DNA of 64,000 nucleotides from JAKANT01 sp035502095 (GTDB lineage Bacteria > Pseudomonadota > Gammaproteobacteria > Burkholderiales > Burkholderiaceae_F). The DNA lies in NCBI GenBank assembly GCA_035502095.1, contig DATJUX010000043.1:394766-458765 (forward strand), given 5' to 3'. Each line of letters begins with the position of its first letter. The stretch's first letter is position 1. The translations under genes were made by a program, and so were the position numbers. This document shows positions 34,161 through 42,637 of the stretch, one piece after another. Under the pieces are notes generated by a model, which ran no database searches, was not told the origin of the DNA, and saw only the letters and a program-made list of their open reading frames with translations.

Positions 34161-35528
34161 GTGAAGATCGGTGTGTTCGGCGCGGGATATGTCGGGTTGG
34201 TGACAAGCGCGTGCTTCGCAGAGATGGGCAACAGCGTCGTCTGCATGGAGATCGACGCCGAGCGGGTGGCGGCGCTCCAGCGCGGCGAGACACCGATCTA
34301 CGAGCCGGGCCTCGAGACGCTGATCCGGCGCAACGTTGCCGCCGAGCGCCTCGTCTTCACGGCCGACACGGCGCAGACCGTGGCGCACGGCACGCTCCTC
34401 TTCATCGCGGTCGGCACGCCGCCCGACCTCGACGGCGCCCCCGATCTGCGCGGCGTGCTGGGCGTCGCTCAGTCGATCGGGCGCCACATGCGCGACTACA
34501 AGCTGATCATCAACAAGAGCACCGTGCCGGTGGGCACGGCGGATCGCGTCAAGGCGGCGATCGCGCAGGAACTCGCGTTACGTCGTTGCATCCTGCCGTT
34601 CGCGGTGGTGTCGAATCCGGAGTTTCTGAAGGAAGGCTCGGCCGTTGAGGACTTCATGCGGCCGGACCGCGTGATCGTCGGCTCCGGCAACGAGCAGGCG
34701 ACCTTGCTCCTGCGCGCGCTGTATGCACCTTTCCTGCGCAACACGGACCGCATGTTGACGATGGACGTGCGCAGCGCCGAGCTCGCTAAGTACGCGGCGA
34801 ACGCGATGCTCGCCACGCGGATCAGCTTCATCAACGAGATCGCCCGGGTGGCGGAAGAACTGGGGGCGGACATCGAGAGCGTGCGGCGCGGCATCGGCAG
34901 CGACAAGCGCATCGGCACGCACTTCCTCTATGCCGGCTGCGGCTGGGGCGGCTCGTGTTTTCCGAAGGACATCGATGCGCTCGTATGCGCGGGCACCGAC
35001 GCCGGGGTCGACATGTCGATCCTGCGTGCGGTGCGCAAGGTCAACGAGCACCAGAAGAACCGACTCGTGCAACGCGTGGTCGAGCGCTTCGGCGAGGATC
35101 TGCGCGCGCACAGCTTCGCGCTTTGGGGCCTGGCGTTCAAGCCCGGCACGGACGATATGCGGGAGGCGCCGAGCATCCGCATCGTCGAACAGCTGGTGGC
35201 GCGCGGCGCGACGGTGTGCGCCTTCGATCCCGCGGCGATGGAACGCGCACGCACGGTGTTCGGGTCGAACGCCGTTGCGTTCGTGGACGATCCCCTCGAT
35301 GCGCTCGCGGGCGCTTCGGCGCTTCTCGTCGTCACGGAGTGGCGCGAATTCCGCAGCCCCGATTTCGCCGTCATCCGCGAGCGGATGCGGTACCCGGTCA
35401 TCTTCGACGGCCGCAACCTCTACGACCCGTCGATGCTGGCGCAACTCGGATTCGAATACGTCGGGATCGGGCGGCAGGCTTCGGGTGCTGCGATGACCGA
35501 GGCGGAAGTCACGGCGCTCGCGGCCTGA
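34161..35528 (+). CDS. ugd: UDP-glucose 6-dehydrogenase
   Basis: This 455-residue enzyme oxidises UDP-glucose to UDP-glucuronate with two NAD+, for exopolysaccharide or lipid-A modification. The N-terminal NAD site is GAGYVGLVTSACFAE. NKSTVPVGTADRV and NPEFLKEGSAVEDF follow. The catalytic Cys lies at about residue 265 in GCGWGGSCFPKDIDAL. The C-terminal UDP-binding domain has ALWGLAFKPGTDDMREAPS. The start is GTG 34161 with a strong GGAGG upstream. No capsule operon is adjacent. The preceding lipid genes suggest envelope use. Confidence 0.95.
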   Translation: MKIGVFGAGYVGLVTSACFAEMGNSVVCMEIDAERVAALQRGETPIYEPGLETLIRRNVAAERLVFTADTAQTVAHGTLLFIAVGTPPDLDGAPDLRGVLGVAQSIGRHMRDYKLIINKSTVPVGTADRVKAAIAQELALRRCILPFAVVSNPEFLKEGSAVEDFMRPDRVIVGSGNEQATLLLRALYAPFLRNTDRMLTMDVRSAELAKYAANAMLATRISFINEIARVAEELGADIESVRRGIGSDKRIGTHFLYAGCGWGGSCFPKDIDALVCAGTDAGVDMSILRAVRKVNEHQKNRLVQRVVERFGEDLRAHSFALWGLAFKPGTDDMREAPSIRIVEQLVARGATVCAFDPAAMERARTVFGSNAVAFVDDPLDALAGASALLVVTEWREFRSPDFAVIRERMRYPVIFDGRNLYDPSMLAQLGFEYVGIGRQASGAAMTEAEVTALAA

Positions 35529-35604
35529 GCAACGTTTGCCCGTGACCCGCCGGCCGAAGACGTCGGGCCGCCGATCGCGGCGAATCCCGGCACGGCGCCT
35601 CCGT

Positions 35605-35690
35605 TGTCATGCGGAGGAATCCGGCGCCGAGGGATTCCGGCCGTTCGATGCGCCGAGATTCCTCACCCTCGGCTCGGATCGACACATGCG
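35605..35690. repeat. interspersed GAGGAATC/GGATTCC-type repeat
   Basis: The stretch between ugd and the DUF1127 gene contains GCGGAGGAATCC, CCGAGGGATTCC and CCGAGATTCCTC in close succession. It is a variant of small intergenic repeats that recur in many proteobacterial genomes. A related copy lies at 45251-45340. No coding content is seen. Confidence 0.5.
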
Positions 35691-35705
35691 CGACGTCATC
35701 GCCAA

Positions 35706-35960
35706 TCAGCGCTCGCGCGCCGAGCCGAGAAGATAGCGCTCGCGGATCCACCCCTCCTCGTGCCGCCCGTCGCGCGGTTCGAGACCGATGTCACGCAGGA
35801 TGCGATCGTCGAGGCGTTCGAGGCGGCCGCGCCGGTTGGACGCTCCCGACCACCGCGCGAGCATTGCGTCGAGGGCCGCCCACAGCCTGCCCAGCGACGA
35901 TGATGGAAGCGAACCGAGACGCGACCGGCTTGCGCCCGCTGCCACTGGACTTGATGCCAC
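35706..35960 (-). CDS. DUF1127 small protein
   Basis: This 84-residue basic protein has the DUF1127 core near its end: RGRLERLDDRILRDIGLEPR. The N-terminal half is Ser/Arg-rich with a short amphipathic helix (LGRLWAALDAMLARW). The GTG start at 35960 is supported by GGGGAGGA eight bases upstream. The C-terminal tail (DGRHEEGWIRERYLL) differs from the shorter copy at 26773-26994. Function is unknown; relatives are small RNA-binding or stress-response proteins. Confidence 0.75.
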   Translation of the reverse strand: MASSPVAAGASRSRLGSLPSSSLGRLWAALDAMLARWSGASNRRGRLERLDDRILRDIGLEPRDGRHEEGWIRERYLLGSARER

Positions 35961-36133
35961 AGCCTGATCCTCCCCGAGCGATGCGCGCCCTGCGGGCTCG
36001 ACCGCTTGGCCGCGTCCCGGTAGTGCAGTCTTGCGACGACGGATTGCGGCGCGGTTTCCCGCCTTCGTGTGCGCTGTTGCGGCTGAAACTCAGAAGTTTC
36101 GGCTGTCGCTGCCGGGATCGCCGCGCGACCGGC

Positions 36134-36235
36134 TTGTCCACCTGGCTTGTGGAAAAGCTGTTGACAGGGCCCGGCGGCACCTGCGACGCCGCCGCTGTCG
36201 GATCAGTCCGCGAGCAGTGGATATCCTGTGGACAA
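36134..36235. promoter_or_regulatory. cluster of DnaA-box-like sequences
   Basis: The 360-bp gap before the OmpA-like gene (35961-36320) contains TTGTCCACC (36134-36142), the reverse of TTTTCCACA (36148-36156) and the reverse of TTGTCCACA (36227-36235). A weaker AGTGGATAT lies nearby. These match or nearly match the DnaA box consensus TTATCCACA. No dnaA, rpmH or parAB gene lies here, so a replication origin is unlikely. Otherwise the gap holds no gene. Confidence 0.4.
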
Positions 36236-36320
36236 CGGGCGATCGATGTCGCGGGCCGTATCGCGTCTCCGCGGCTGACCGGGCGCGTGAGAACCGCGGT
36301 TCGCCGCAGCGCGGCGCCGA

Positions 36321-37514
36321 TCAGCAGTCGGTCACCTTGAACTCGACCCGGCGGTCGAGTGCATCGCGCGCGTCGTCGGTCCCGGTGCCGACGATGTTCT
36401 CGTGGAAGCCCATGCCGGCCGACTTGAGGTGTCCGGCGAGGTCGGGCGATTCCTTCTCGAGACGATCCTTGATGTAGCTGGCGCGTGTCTTCGACAGGCG
36501 GTCGTTGACCTGCTCCGAACCCGTCTTGCTCGTATGGCCGACGACGGTCATGCACGCTTTGGCCCCGGCCGCCTTGCGCGCGATCTGCCGCAGCCAGAAG
36601 TTGTACGGACCGCTCACCTTCGGATCGGACCAGAAATCCGTCGTTCCTGGATTGAACAGGAACTTCACGCCCAGGCTGCGGTTCGCCAGCCCCAACGCGA
36701 CCACCCGGCCGAACGCGTCTTCGGCTTCGGCGGTCTTGCCGAGCTTCCAGTTGGCAAGGTAGATGCCGTTCAGGACACGGATCTGTTCGCCGGCGGGCGT
36801 GCTGGCCGCGCTGTTATAGAGCGTCAACGAATCCTGGTAGCGCTCCGCGTTGTAGGCGTTGGTGGCGTCGTTCACGATCGGCTGCGTCGCGATGCGCTCG
36901 AGGTAGGCTGGATCGGCCGGCCTGCCGGGCGGCGTTTCGCTGGTCCGCACGTAACCTTCGACCACCTTGTCCTTCACGAGCACCGGGCTGTCACGGTAGT
37001 AGGCGGTCGGTGTCGCGTCGAGGCCCTGGTCCTTGCTGCGCGACGACGCTTGCGCCACCACCTTGCCCGTTTTCAGGTCCGTGATGGCGAGGTTGATGTT
37101 GAACGCGTTCACCGGCTTGTCGCTTTGCACGCGGGTGGTGGTGCCGGTGAGGAGGTATTGCGCCTTCGGCAGGTTGGCCGCCTCGAAGGGCAGGATCTCG
37201 AACTGTTCGAAATTGTTGCGCAGGCGATCGGTGACGAGCTGCTCGAGCTGCTTCGTGATCCCCGTCTGCTGGCCGGAGCTGGCGTCGATCATCGGATCGA
37301 CCAGCAGGCCCTTCTTGGACACCTTCGCTTCCATCTTGGCCAGGAAGCCCGGCAGGCTTTGCGTCTGCTTGACCAGCGAATCCGTCGCCACGACGACGGC
37401 CTGCTCGAAAGGCAGCTCGTTGGTGTCGCTGGTCGCGACCGGCGTCGCGCACGCGGTAAGCAGCAGGGGCGCGAACGCGAGGCGCCGGGTCCACGCGACG
37501 ATGGGATTTGTCAC
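36321..37514 (-). CDS. OmpA-domain lipoprotein
   Basis: This 397-residue protein starts at GTG 37514, whose GTGA overlaps the stop of the kinase gene; AAGGAGG lies upstream. A lipoprotein signal ends in LLLTAC with Cys at residue 22. The middle part (about 40-190) resembles outer-membrane assembly or CsgG-like beta-rich domains (LVTDRLRNNFEQFEILPFEA). A TPR-like helical part follows (AYNAERYQDSLTLYNSAA). The C-terminal OmpA/MotB peptidoglycan-binding domain has VVGHTSKTGSEQVNDRLSKT and DRRVEFKV. It should be anchored to the outer membrane and hold peptidoglycan. Pairing with the kinase suggests a shared envelope function. Confidence 0.85.
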   Translation of the reverse strand: MTNPIVAWTRRLAFAPLLLTACATPVATSDTNELPFEQAVVVATDSLVKQTQSLPGFLAKMEAKVSKKGLLVDPMIDASSGQQTGITKQLEQLVTDRLRNNFEQFEILPFEAANLPKAQYLLTGTTTRVQSDKPVNAFNINLAITDLKTGKVVAQASSRSKDQGLDATPTAYYRDSPVLVKDKVVEGYVRTSETPPGRPADPAYLERIATQPIVNDATNAYNAERYQDSLTLYNSAASTPAGEQIRVLNGIYLANWKLGKTAEAEDAFGRVVALGLANRSLGVKFLFNPGTTDFWSDPKVSGPYNFWLRQIARKAAGAKACMTVVGHTSKTGSEQVNDRLSKTRASYIKDRLEKESPDLAGHLKSAGMGFHENIVGTGTDDARDALDRRVEFKVTDC

Positions 37515-39559
37515 CGGCAATCCTCCTTCAGGGTAGCCTGGTCTTGCGCGGAGAGAGGTTCGCCGAGCGAAGCGCGCTGCAGGATGTCGGCACACTCGGG
37601 CTTGCTCGCGATCTTAGTGGAGGGATTCGCGCGCGATCCAGCGGATTCTTCACGCGTCGCCTTGCGTGGCGGGTTCGGCGTCCCGCTCGTCGCTTCGCTC
37701 TTCGCCGTCCCGGCGTCGATCTGTTCGATCGAGAACGTCGCGGCCCCGTAGACGGGCGAGCAGTCGCCGCCGGCGCGCTCGCAGCGCAGTTCGCCGGCGT
37801 ACAGCGGCGTAGCGCCGTTGTAGTCGCGAAACGCGCGTGCACCGACATCGAGCGGGAAGCGGAGGAAGGCACCGTCCGGGAGCGTCGCGAGCCGCGAGAA
37901 GTCGCGCGGTGCGTCGGAAACGATCGCCACGAACCGGCTGCTGCCAGCCGGGCCGCGCGCCCGCCATGACCACTGCGTGCCGGGCAGGCCGCGCACCGCG
38001 TTCGCTTCGAGGCGGTTGTTCGTCTCCAGCGTGTTGGGAAACACGAGCCTGAAGTCCGCATCGGCGGTGCCGACTTCGAGGATGTACAGGTAGCCCGGCC
38101 TCGAGGCGCCGATGCTGAAGTGCACGGTGTCGAGCCCGATGCGTGCCTGCACCGGTTCGGCCACCGCGGCGATGCTGCGCGCGCGGTCCCGGCCCTCCAT
38201 CACTTGATGGAGCATCAGCTGCGCGCTGAATGCCGGGCGTGGTGCGGGCGACGGTGATGGCGATGGCGGCGCGGGCTGCGCCGGCAGCGAAGCGGTCGGC
38301 GGTTGCGGCGCCTTCGCCTGCACCTTGTCGGGCGATGCGCTCGTGCGGGGTGCGCGCAGGAAGTACGCGGTCGACGCACCGATCAGGACGAGCACGGCGA
38401 CGCCGAGCGCGATCAGCGGCACGGTCGGGGTCTTGCGCGTCAGCGTCGCGCCGGCGGGCATCGGCGCAACGGCTGACGCGAGCCGCTGGGGCCTCGCTGC
38501 GGCCGCGCGTACGGCCGGCGGCGCGCGTACGGTCGGTGCTTCGTCAGGTTTCGGGACGGTCGCCGCCGCCGTCAGCGGCGCGCGCCCCGGGCGCCGCCGG
38601 TCGTCGAGCGCCAGCATCGTCCGCAGTTCGGCCACGCTCTGCGGCCGGTCCTGCGGCTTGACGCTGAGGGCCTTGTCGATCGCGCGCAGGAATGCGGGGC
38701 TGTAGCGCCCCGCGGCCGCCGCCTCGAGCGGCACCAGCGGATCGGCCATCACGCGCGCGACGGACGAATCCGGCGCCCTGCCCATGATCGCGAAGTACAC
38801 CACCGCCGCGAGCGCGTAGATGTCCGTCCACGGACCCTGCTTCATCGACGCCGATTCGGCATACTGCTCGATCGGCGCGTAGCCCGGCTTCAGGATCGCC
38901 GTCAGGTCGTGCGTCAGGTCGCCGATGACACGCCGCGCCGCGCCGAAATCGAGCAGCAGCGGCTGCACCCCGTCGAGCATCAGGATGTTGTCAGGCGCGA
39001 TGTCGCGATGGAAACAATGGTCGTCGTGCAGCAGTTCGAGCGCATGCAACAGCGGCCGCAGCAGGTCTTTCAGCCACGCTTCGTCGGGCGGCCGGCCGCC
39101 CCGCTTCAACAGTGCCTTGAGCGTGATGCTCCGGTAATACGGCATCGCCATGTACGCGGTGCCGTTCGCGTCCCAGAAGCGGAACACCTTCACCAGCGAC
39201 GGATGATCGAAACGCGCGAGCAGGCGCGCCTCGTTGATGAAGCTGCGCAGGCCGGTCTGGAACAGTTCTTCGAACTGCGCCGAGCGCACGACGACGGTCG
39301 CCGTCCCGCTGCGGGCTGCCAGGGCCGAAGGCATGTATTCCTTGATGGCGACGTTGCGGTCCAGCACGTGGTCGCGCGCCAGGTAGACGATGCCGAAGCC
39401 GCCTTCGCCGACCAGGCCGATGATTTCGAACTCGTCGAGCCGCGTGCCGAGCGGCAGCGTGTTGCCGCTGCCGAGGCCGGTCACGCCCGGGGCAGAGGGC
39501 GTCCCGTCCCGGGATCGGACGGGGACGATCGTCGGCTCGTCATCGGGGGTGAAACTCAC
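37511..39559 (-). CDS. transmembrane Ser/Thr protein kinase with C-terminal DUF4384-like domain
   Basis: This 682-residue protein has a eukaryotic-type kinase domain at about residues 35-310. The glycine loop is LVGEGGFGIVYLA, the ATP lysine is in VAIKEYMP, the catalytic loop is HRDIAPDNIL, and LLLDFGAARR holds the metal Asp. A Pro/Ala linker and one membrane helix (about 385-405, VPLIALGVAVLVLIGASTAY) lead to a periplasmic region. There YLYILEVGTADADFRLVFPN matches the DUF4384 type. VAIKEYMP kinases of this type are found with type VI secretion or envelope systems. GTG 39559 is the likely start, though its ribosome site is weak. It is coupled to the OmpA lipoprotein by a 4-bp overlap. Confidence 0.88.
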   Translation of the reverse strand: MSFTPDDEPTIVPVRSRDGTPSAPGVTGLGSGNTLPLGTRLDEFEIIGLVGEGGFGIVYLARDHVLDRNVAIKEYMPSALAARSGTATVVVRSAQFEELFQTGLRSFINEARLLARFDHPSLVKVFRFWDANGTAYMAMPYYRSITLKALLKRGGRPPDEAWLKDLLRPLLHALELLHDDHCFHRDIAPDNILMLDGVQPLLLDFGAARRVIGDLTHDLTAILKPGYAPIEQYAESASMKQGPWTDIYALAAVVYFAIMGRAPDSSVARVMADPLVPLEAAAAGRYSPAFLRAIDKALSVKPQDRPQSVAELRTMLALDDRRRPGRAPLTAAATVPKPDEAPTVRAPPAVRAAAARPQRLASAVAPMPAGATLTRKTPTVPLIALGVAVLVLIGASTAYFLRAPRTSASPDKVQAKAPQPPTASLPAQPAPPSPSPSPAPRPAFSAQLMLHQVMEGRDRARSIAAVAEPVQARIGLDTVHFSIGASRPGYLYILEVGTADADFRLVFPNTLETNNRLEANAVRGLPGTQWSWRARGPAGSSRFVAIVSDAPRDFSRLATLPDGAFLRFPLDVGARAFRDYNGATPLYAGELRCERAGGDCSPVYGAATFSIEQIDAGTAKSEATSGTPNPPRKATREESAGSRANPSTKIASKPECADILQRASLGEPLSAQDQATLKEDCR

Positions 39560-39641
39560 GCGCTGCTGCCGGGCACGGGTGCGAAGGACGACCGCAGCGT
39601 AGCGCCGCCCCCGGAGTTGTTGCAAAGCGCCGCGCGGCGCG

Positions 39642-39773
39642 TCAGGCGTGATTGAAAACGGGCGGGCGCTTGTCGACGCAGGCCTGCATGCCTTCCTTCT
39701 GGTCTGCGCTGGCGAACCGCGATTGCACGGCAAGGCACTTGAACGCGAGCATCATTGCGGCTCGCCCGGTGGC
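39642..39773 (-). pseudogene. C-terminal remnant of an enoyl-CoA hydratase
   Basis: Forty-odd codons read AAMMLAFKCLAVQSRFASAD then QKEGMQACVDKRPPVFNHA and a stop. This is the usual end of crotonase-family proteins (TEDQKEGMAAFLEKRKP type). The frame loses similarity upstream of about 39773. It lies antisense and adjacent to an intact enoyl-CoA hydratase gene at 39872-40654, so it is a relic of another copy. No function is expected. Confidence 0.75.
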
Positions 39774-39871
39774 TTTCGCGCTTGCGGCGCAGGCGACGGC
39801 CGTCACCGGCGACATCACTCCAGTCGCTACCGGCCGCAGCCTCACCTGAAGCGCTCAGCGCAACGACGACC

Positions 39872-40654
39872 ATGGACACCAACCAGCCTCTGATCCTGCG
39901 CCGCGAAGGCGGCGTTGCGCACCTGCGCTTCAACCGGCCGCAGTCCCTGAACGCGATCGACAGCGCAACGGCCAAGGCGCTGCGCGCCGCAAGCGAGGAG
40001 CTGGCGCGCGACCCGACCGTACGCGCGGTCGTCCTGTCCGGAGAAGGCAAGGGCTTCATGGCCGGCGGCGACATCGGCCAGATGAAGACCGACCCGCGAT
40101 CGATTCCGACCCAGCTGATCGATCCGCTGCACGCCGCCCTGCGCAGGCTGGCGGCGCTCGATGCGCCGGTGATCGCAAGCGTGCATGGCGTCGTCGCCGG
40201 CGCCGGCGTGAGCATGATGCTCGCCGCCGATCTGGCGATTGCGGCGGAGGGCACGCGCTTCGTCCTCGCCTACCTGAACCTCGGCGCGAGCTGCGACGGC
40301 GGTGCCTCGTTCGCACTGCCGCGCGTGGTCGGCCTGCGCAAGGCGCTCGAGATAGCACTGCTCAACGAGACGTTCGACGCCGCCGAAGCGCTGCGCCTGG
40401 GGCTCGTGAACCGCGTCGTGCCGGCCGCGACACTCGAAGCCGAGACGGACAAGCTGGCGCAGCGGCTTGCCGCCGGCCCGACGCGCGCGATCGGCCGCAT
40501 GCGCCGGCTGATGCGGCGCTCGTCCTCGTCCGACTTCGGCGCGCAGCTCGACGCCGAAAAAGAGGCGTTCGCCGCCAGCACCACGACGCGCGACTTCGCC
40601 GAAGGCGTCAGCGCGTTCCTGGAGAAACGCGCGGCGCGCTTCGAGGGCAACTGA
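39872..40654 (+). CDS. enoyl-CoA hydratase/isomerase family protein
   Basis: This 260-residue crotonase-fold enzyme has the oxyanion-hole segments GKGFMAGGDIGQM at about residues 60-72 and HGVVAGAGVSMMLAADLAI at about 105-123. LGASCDGGASFALPRVVG follows where hydratases carry a catalytic Glu. Here Asp/Gly residues occupy that place, a pattern more like isomerases of the PaaG type. The C-terminus (FAEGVSAFLEKRAARFEG) is complete. It is the first gene of the acyl-CoA operon that continues to 45216. It should hydrate or isomerise an unsaturated acyl-CoA. Confidence 0.9.
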   Translation: MDTNQPLILRREGGVAHLRFNRPQSLNAIDSATAKALRAASEELARDPTVRAVVLSGEGKGFMAGGDIGQMKTDPRSIPTQLIDPLHAALRRLAALDAPVIASVHGVVAGAGVSMMLAADLAIAAEGTRFVLAYLNLGASCDGGASFALPRVVGLRKALEIALLNETFDAAEALRLGLVNRVVPAATLEAETDKLAQRLAAGPTRAIGRMRRLMRRSSSSDFGAQLDAEKEAFAASTTTRDFAEGVSAFLEKRAARFEGN

Positions 40655-40686
40655 CAGGAGCGCGGCGATGACGGCGACCGCAACCC

Positions 40687-40863
40687 CATGGTTCGGTTTT
40701 CGATCAGCAACGGCTCGACGGCGGGCAATCGAACCCGACCTTCTTCGTCACGTATCCGGCCCCGGCGCATGGTGTTGCGCAAGAAGGCGGCGCGCCGCGC
40801 GCGAAGTCGGGCGTCGCGACGGCCGAAAACGCAGAGAGGTCGGCGCATTGGGCGTGGTATTAG
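40687..40863 (+). pseudogene. N-terminal remnant of ACAD10/11-type phosphotransferase
   Basis: In the 249-bp gap between the hydratase and acyl-CoA dehydrogenase genes, one frame reads LDGGQSNPTFFVTYP (40714-40758) and a second frame continues with MVLRKKAARRA (40769-40801). Together these are the start of the APH-like phosphotransferases (GGQSNPTYLL...YVLRKKP) that usually precede this acyl-CoA dehydrogenase type. The rest, about 300 codons, is missing. The relic lies at the expected gene position in the operon. Confidence 0.65.
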
Positions 40864-40903
40864 TGGGCCGCGCTGTCGAGGCGAAAGCAGAGGAGGCTGA
40901 ACG

Positions 40904-42154
40904 ATGGACTTCGCGTACGGCGAGCATGTGCAACGACTGCAGCAGCGGCTGCAAAACTTCATGGACGACCATGTACTGCCGGCAAACGCCGAGTGGACGC
41001 GCATCGCCGACGAAGGCGAGTTCCCGCTCGCGATCGTCGACGACCTGAAGGTAAAGGCGAGGGCGCAGGGGTTGTGGAACCTCTTCCTGCCGGGCCTCAA
41101 GCCCGACGAGCCGGGGACGCGGCTCACCAACATGGAGTACGCGCCGCTTGCCGAGATCATGGGCCGCGTGCCGTGGTCGCCCGAGGTGTTCAACTGCAAC
41201 GCGCCGGACACGGGCAACATGGAACTGCTGCACCTGTTCGCCACGCCGGCGCAGCGCAAGGCCTGGCTCGACCCGCTGCTGCGGGGCGGGATCCGTTCGT
41301 GCTTCGCGATGACGGAGCCCGACGTCGCTTCGTCCGACGCGACCAACATCGCGACCACGATCCGGCGCGATGGCGACCATTACGTGATCAACGGTCGCAA
41401 GTGGTTCACGACCGGCGCGCTGCATCCGAACTGCCGCATCAGCATCGTGATGGGCGTCACCGGCAGCGAACGCGAGGCGCATGACCGTCATTCGATGGTG
41501 CTGGTGCCGACCGACACGCCGGGCTTCAAGGTCGTGCGCAACGTGCCGATCATGCATCACCGTGCGCCCGAGGGGCACTGCGAGGTCCTGTTGCGCGACG
41601 TGCGCGTGCCGGTGTCGAACCTGCTCGGCGAAGAGGGCAGGGGCTTTGCGCTGGCGCAGGCGCGGCTCGGGCCCGGGCGCGTGCATCACTGCATGCGCAC
41701 CATCGGGCAGTGCGAGCTCGCGGTGGAGCTGATGTGCGAGCGTGCGCTCTCGCGGCGCGCCTTCGGCAAGGCACTGAGCGAGTTCTCGAACCTGCAGGAC
41801 TGGATCGCCGAGTCGCGGGTCGAGATCGACCAGGCGCGGCTGCTCGTGTTGCGCGCGGCGTGGCTGATGGACCAGCAGGGCAACGCGGCGGCGCGCATCG
41901 ACGTCTCGGCGATCAAGCTGGTCGCGGCACGGCTGCAGACGCGCGTGCTCGACCGCGCGATGCAGGTGTTCGGCGCGATGGGACTGACGCCGGACACGCC
42001 GCTCGCTTTCCTGTGGACCTGGGGGCGCGCGATGCGCTTCTTCGATGGTCCCGACGAGGTGCACCTGCGCACGATCGCGCGCCACGAGCTGGGCCGGGCG
42101 CGCAAGCGCGCGGGCAGCACGGCCCCGTACTACAACCCGCCAAGGAGCCGCTAG
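40904..42154 (+). CDS. acyl-CoA dehydrogenase, ACAD10/11 type
   Basis: This 416-residue flavoenzyme oxidises an acyl-CoA to the 2-enoyl-CoA. The N-terminal helical domain starts FAYGEHVQRLQQRLQNFMDD. The middle FAD/substrate region has CFAMTEPDVASSDATNI and GRKWFTTGA. The C-terminal domain has RRAFGKALSEFSNLQDWIAE, and the catalytic Glu lies in FFDGPDEVHLRTIAR. This PDEVH form is typical of the ACAD11-like group that acts on longer or 4-hydroxy acyl chains. The next gene starts right after the stop (TAGATG). The adjacent phosphotransferase partner has been lost (40687-40863). Confidence 0.92.
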   Translation: MDFAYGEHVQRLQQRLQNFMDDHVLPANAEWTRIADEGEFPLAIVDDLKVKARAQGLWNLFLPGLKPDEPGTRLTNMEYAPLAEIMGRVPWSPEVFNCNAPDTGNMELLHLFATPAQRKAWLDPLLRGGIRSCFAMTEPDVASSDATNIATTIRRDGDHYVINGRKWFTTGALHPNCRISIVMGVTGSEREAHDRHSMVLVPTDTPGFKVVRNVPIMHHRAPEGHCEVLLRDVRVPVSNLLGEEGRGFALAQARLGPGRVHHCMRTIGQCELAVELMCERALSRRAFGKALSEFSNLQDWIAESRVEIDQARLLVLRAAWLMDQQGNAAARIDVSAIKLVAARLQTRVLDRAMQVFGAMGLTPDTPLAFLWTWGRAMRFFDGPDEVHLRTIARHELGRARKRAGSTAPYYNPPRSR

Positions 42155-42637
42155 ATGGAAAAGGCCGTTCGCTTCGAGAAGCCGGGCGATGTGCGCAATG
42201 CCGTCGGCCAGGAGGTCTGCGTGACCGACTGGATGACCGTCGACCAGACGCGCATCGACAAGTTCGCCGAGGCAACCGGCGACTTCCAGTGGATCCATGT
42301 CGATGTCGAGCGCGCGAAATCGTCGCCGTACGGCGGCACGATCGCGCACGGCTTCCTCACGCTTTCCCTGCTCGGCGGGTTCTACGAGCCCTACCTGCAG
42401 CACGCGTTCCCGTTCTGCGACCTGGGGCTCAACTATGGGCTGAACAAGGTGCGCTTCACCGCACCGGTGCGCTCGGGCAGCCGCGTGCGCGGCCGGATCG
42501 TGCTGGCAAAGGTGGACGACGTGGAGGGCGGCCTGCAGTTGACCTCCAACATCACGATGGAGATCGAGGGACAGGAGCGTCCAGCACTTGTCGCCGAGTC
42601 GCTCGTGCGGCGCTACTTCGAGAAGAGCGCGCGATGA
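42155..42637 (+). CDS. MaoC-like (R)-specific enoyl-CoA hydratase
   Basis: This 160-residue hot-dog-fold protein has the hydratase 2 motif with catalytic Asp and His: DKFAEATGDFQWIHVDVERA then YGGTIAHGFLTLSLL. It hydrates trans-2-enoyl-CoA to (R)-3-hydroxyacyl-CoA, a link to beta-oxidation side routes or PHA precursors. The ATG abuts the previous stop, and its own stop overlaps the next start (ATGA), so it is tightly coupled within the operon. The length is normal for single-domain MaoC proteins. Confidence 0.92.
   Translation: MEKAVRFEKPGDVRNAVGQEVCVTDWMTVDQTRIDKFAEATGDFQWIHVDVERAKSSPYGGTIAHGFLTLSLLGGFYEPYLQHAFPFCDLGLNYGLNKVRFTAPVRSGSRVRGRIVLAKVDDVEGGLQLTSNITMEIEGQERPALVAESLVRRYFEKSAR

Noticed and set aside
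36134..36235. Chromosomal replication origin
   Set aside because: DnaA-like boxes occur, but no dnaA, dnaN, rpmH, gidA or parAB genes and no AT-rich unwinding stretch are nearby.
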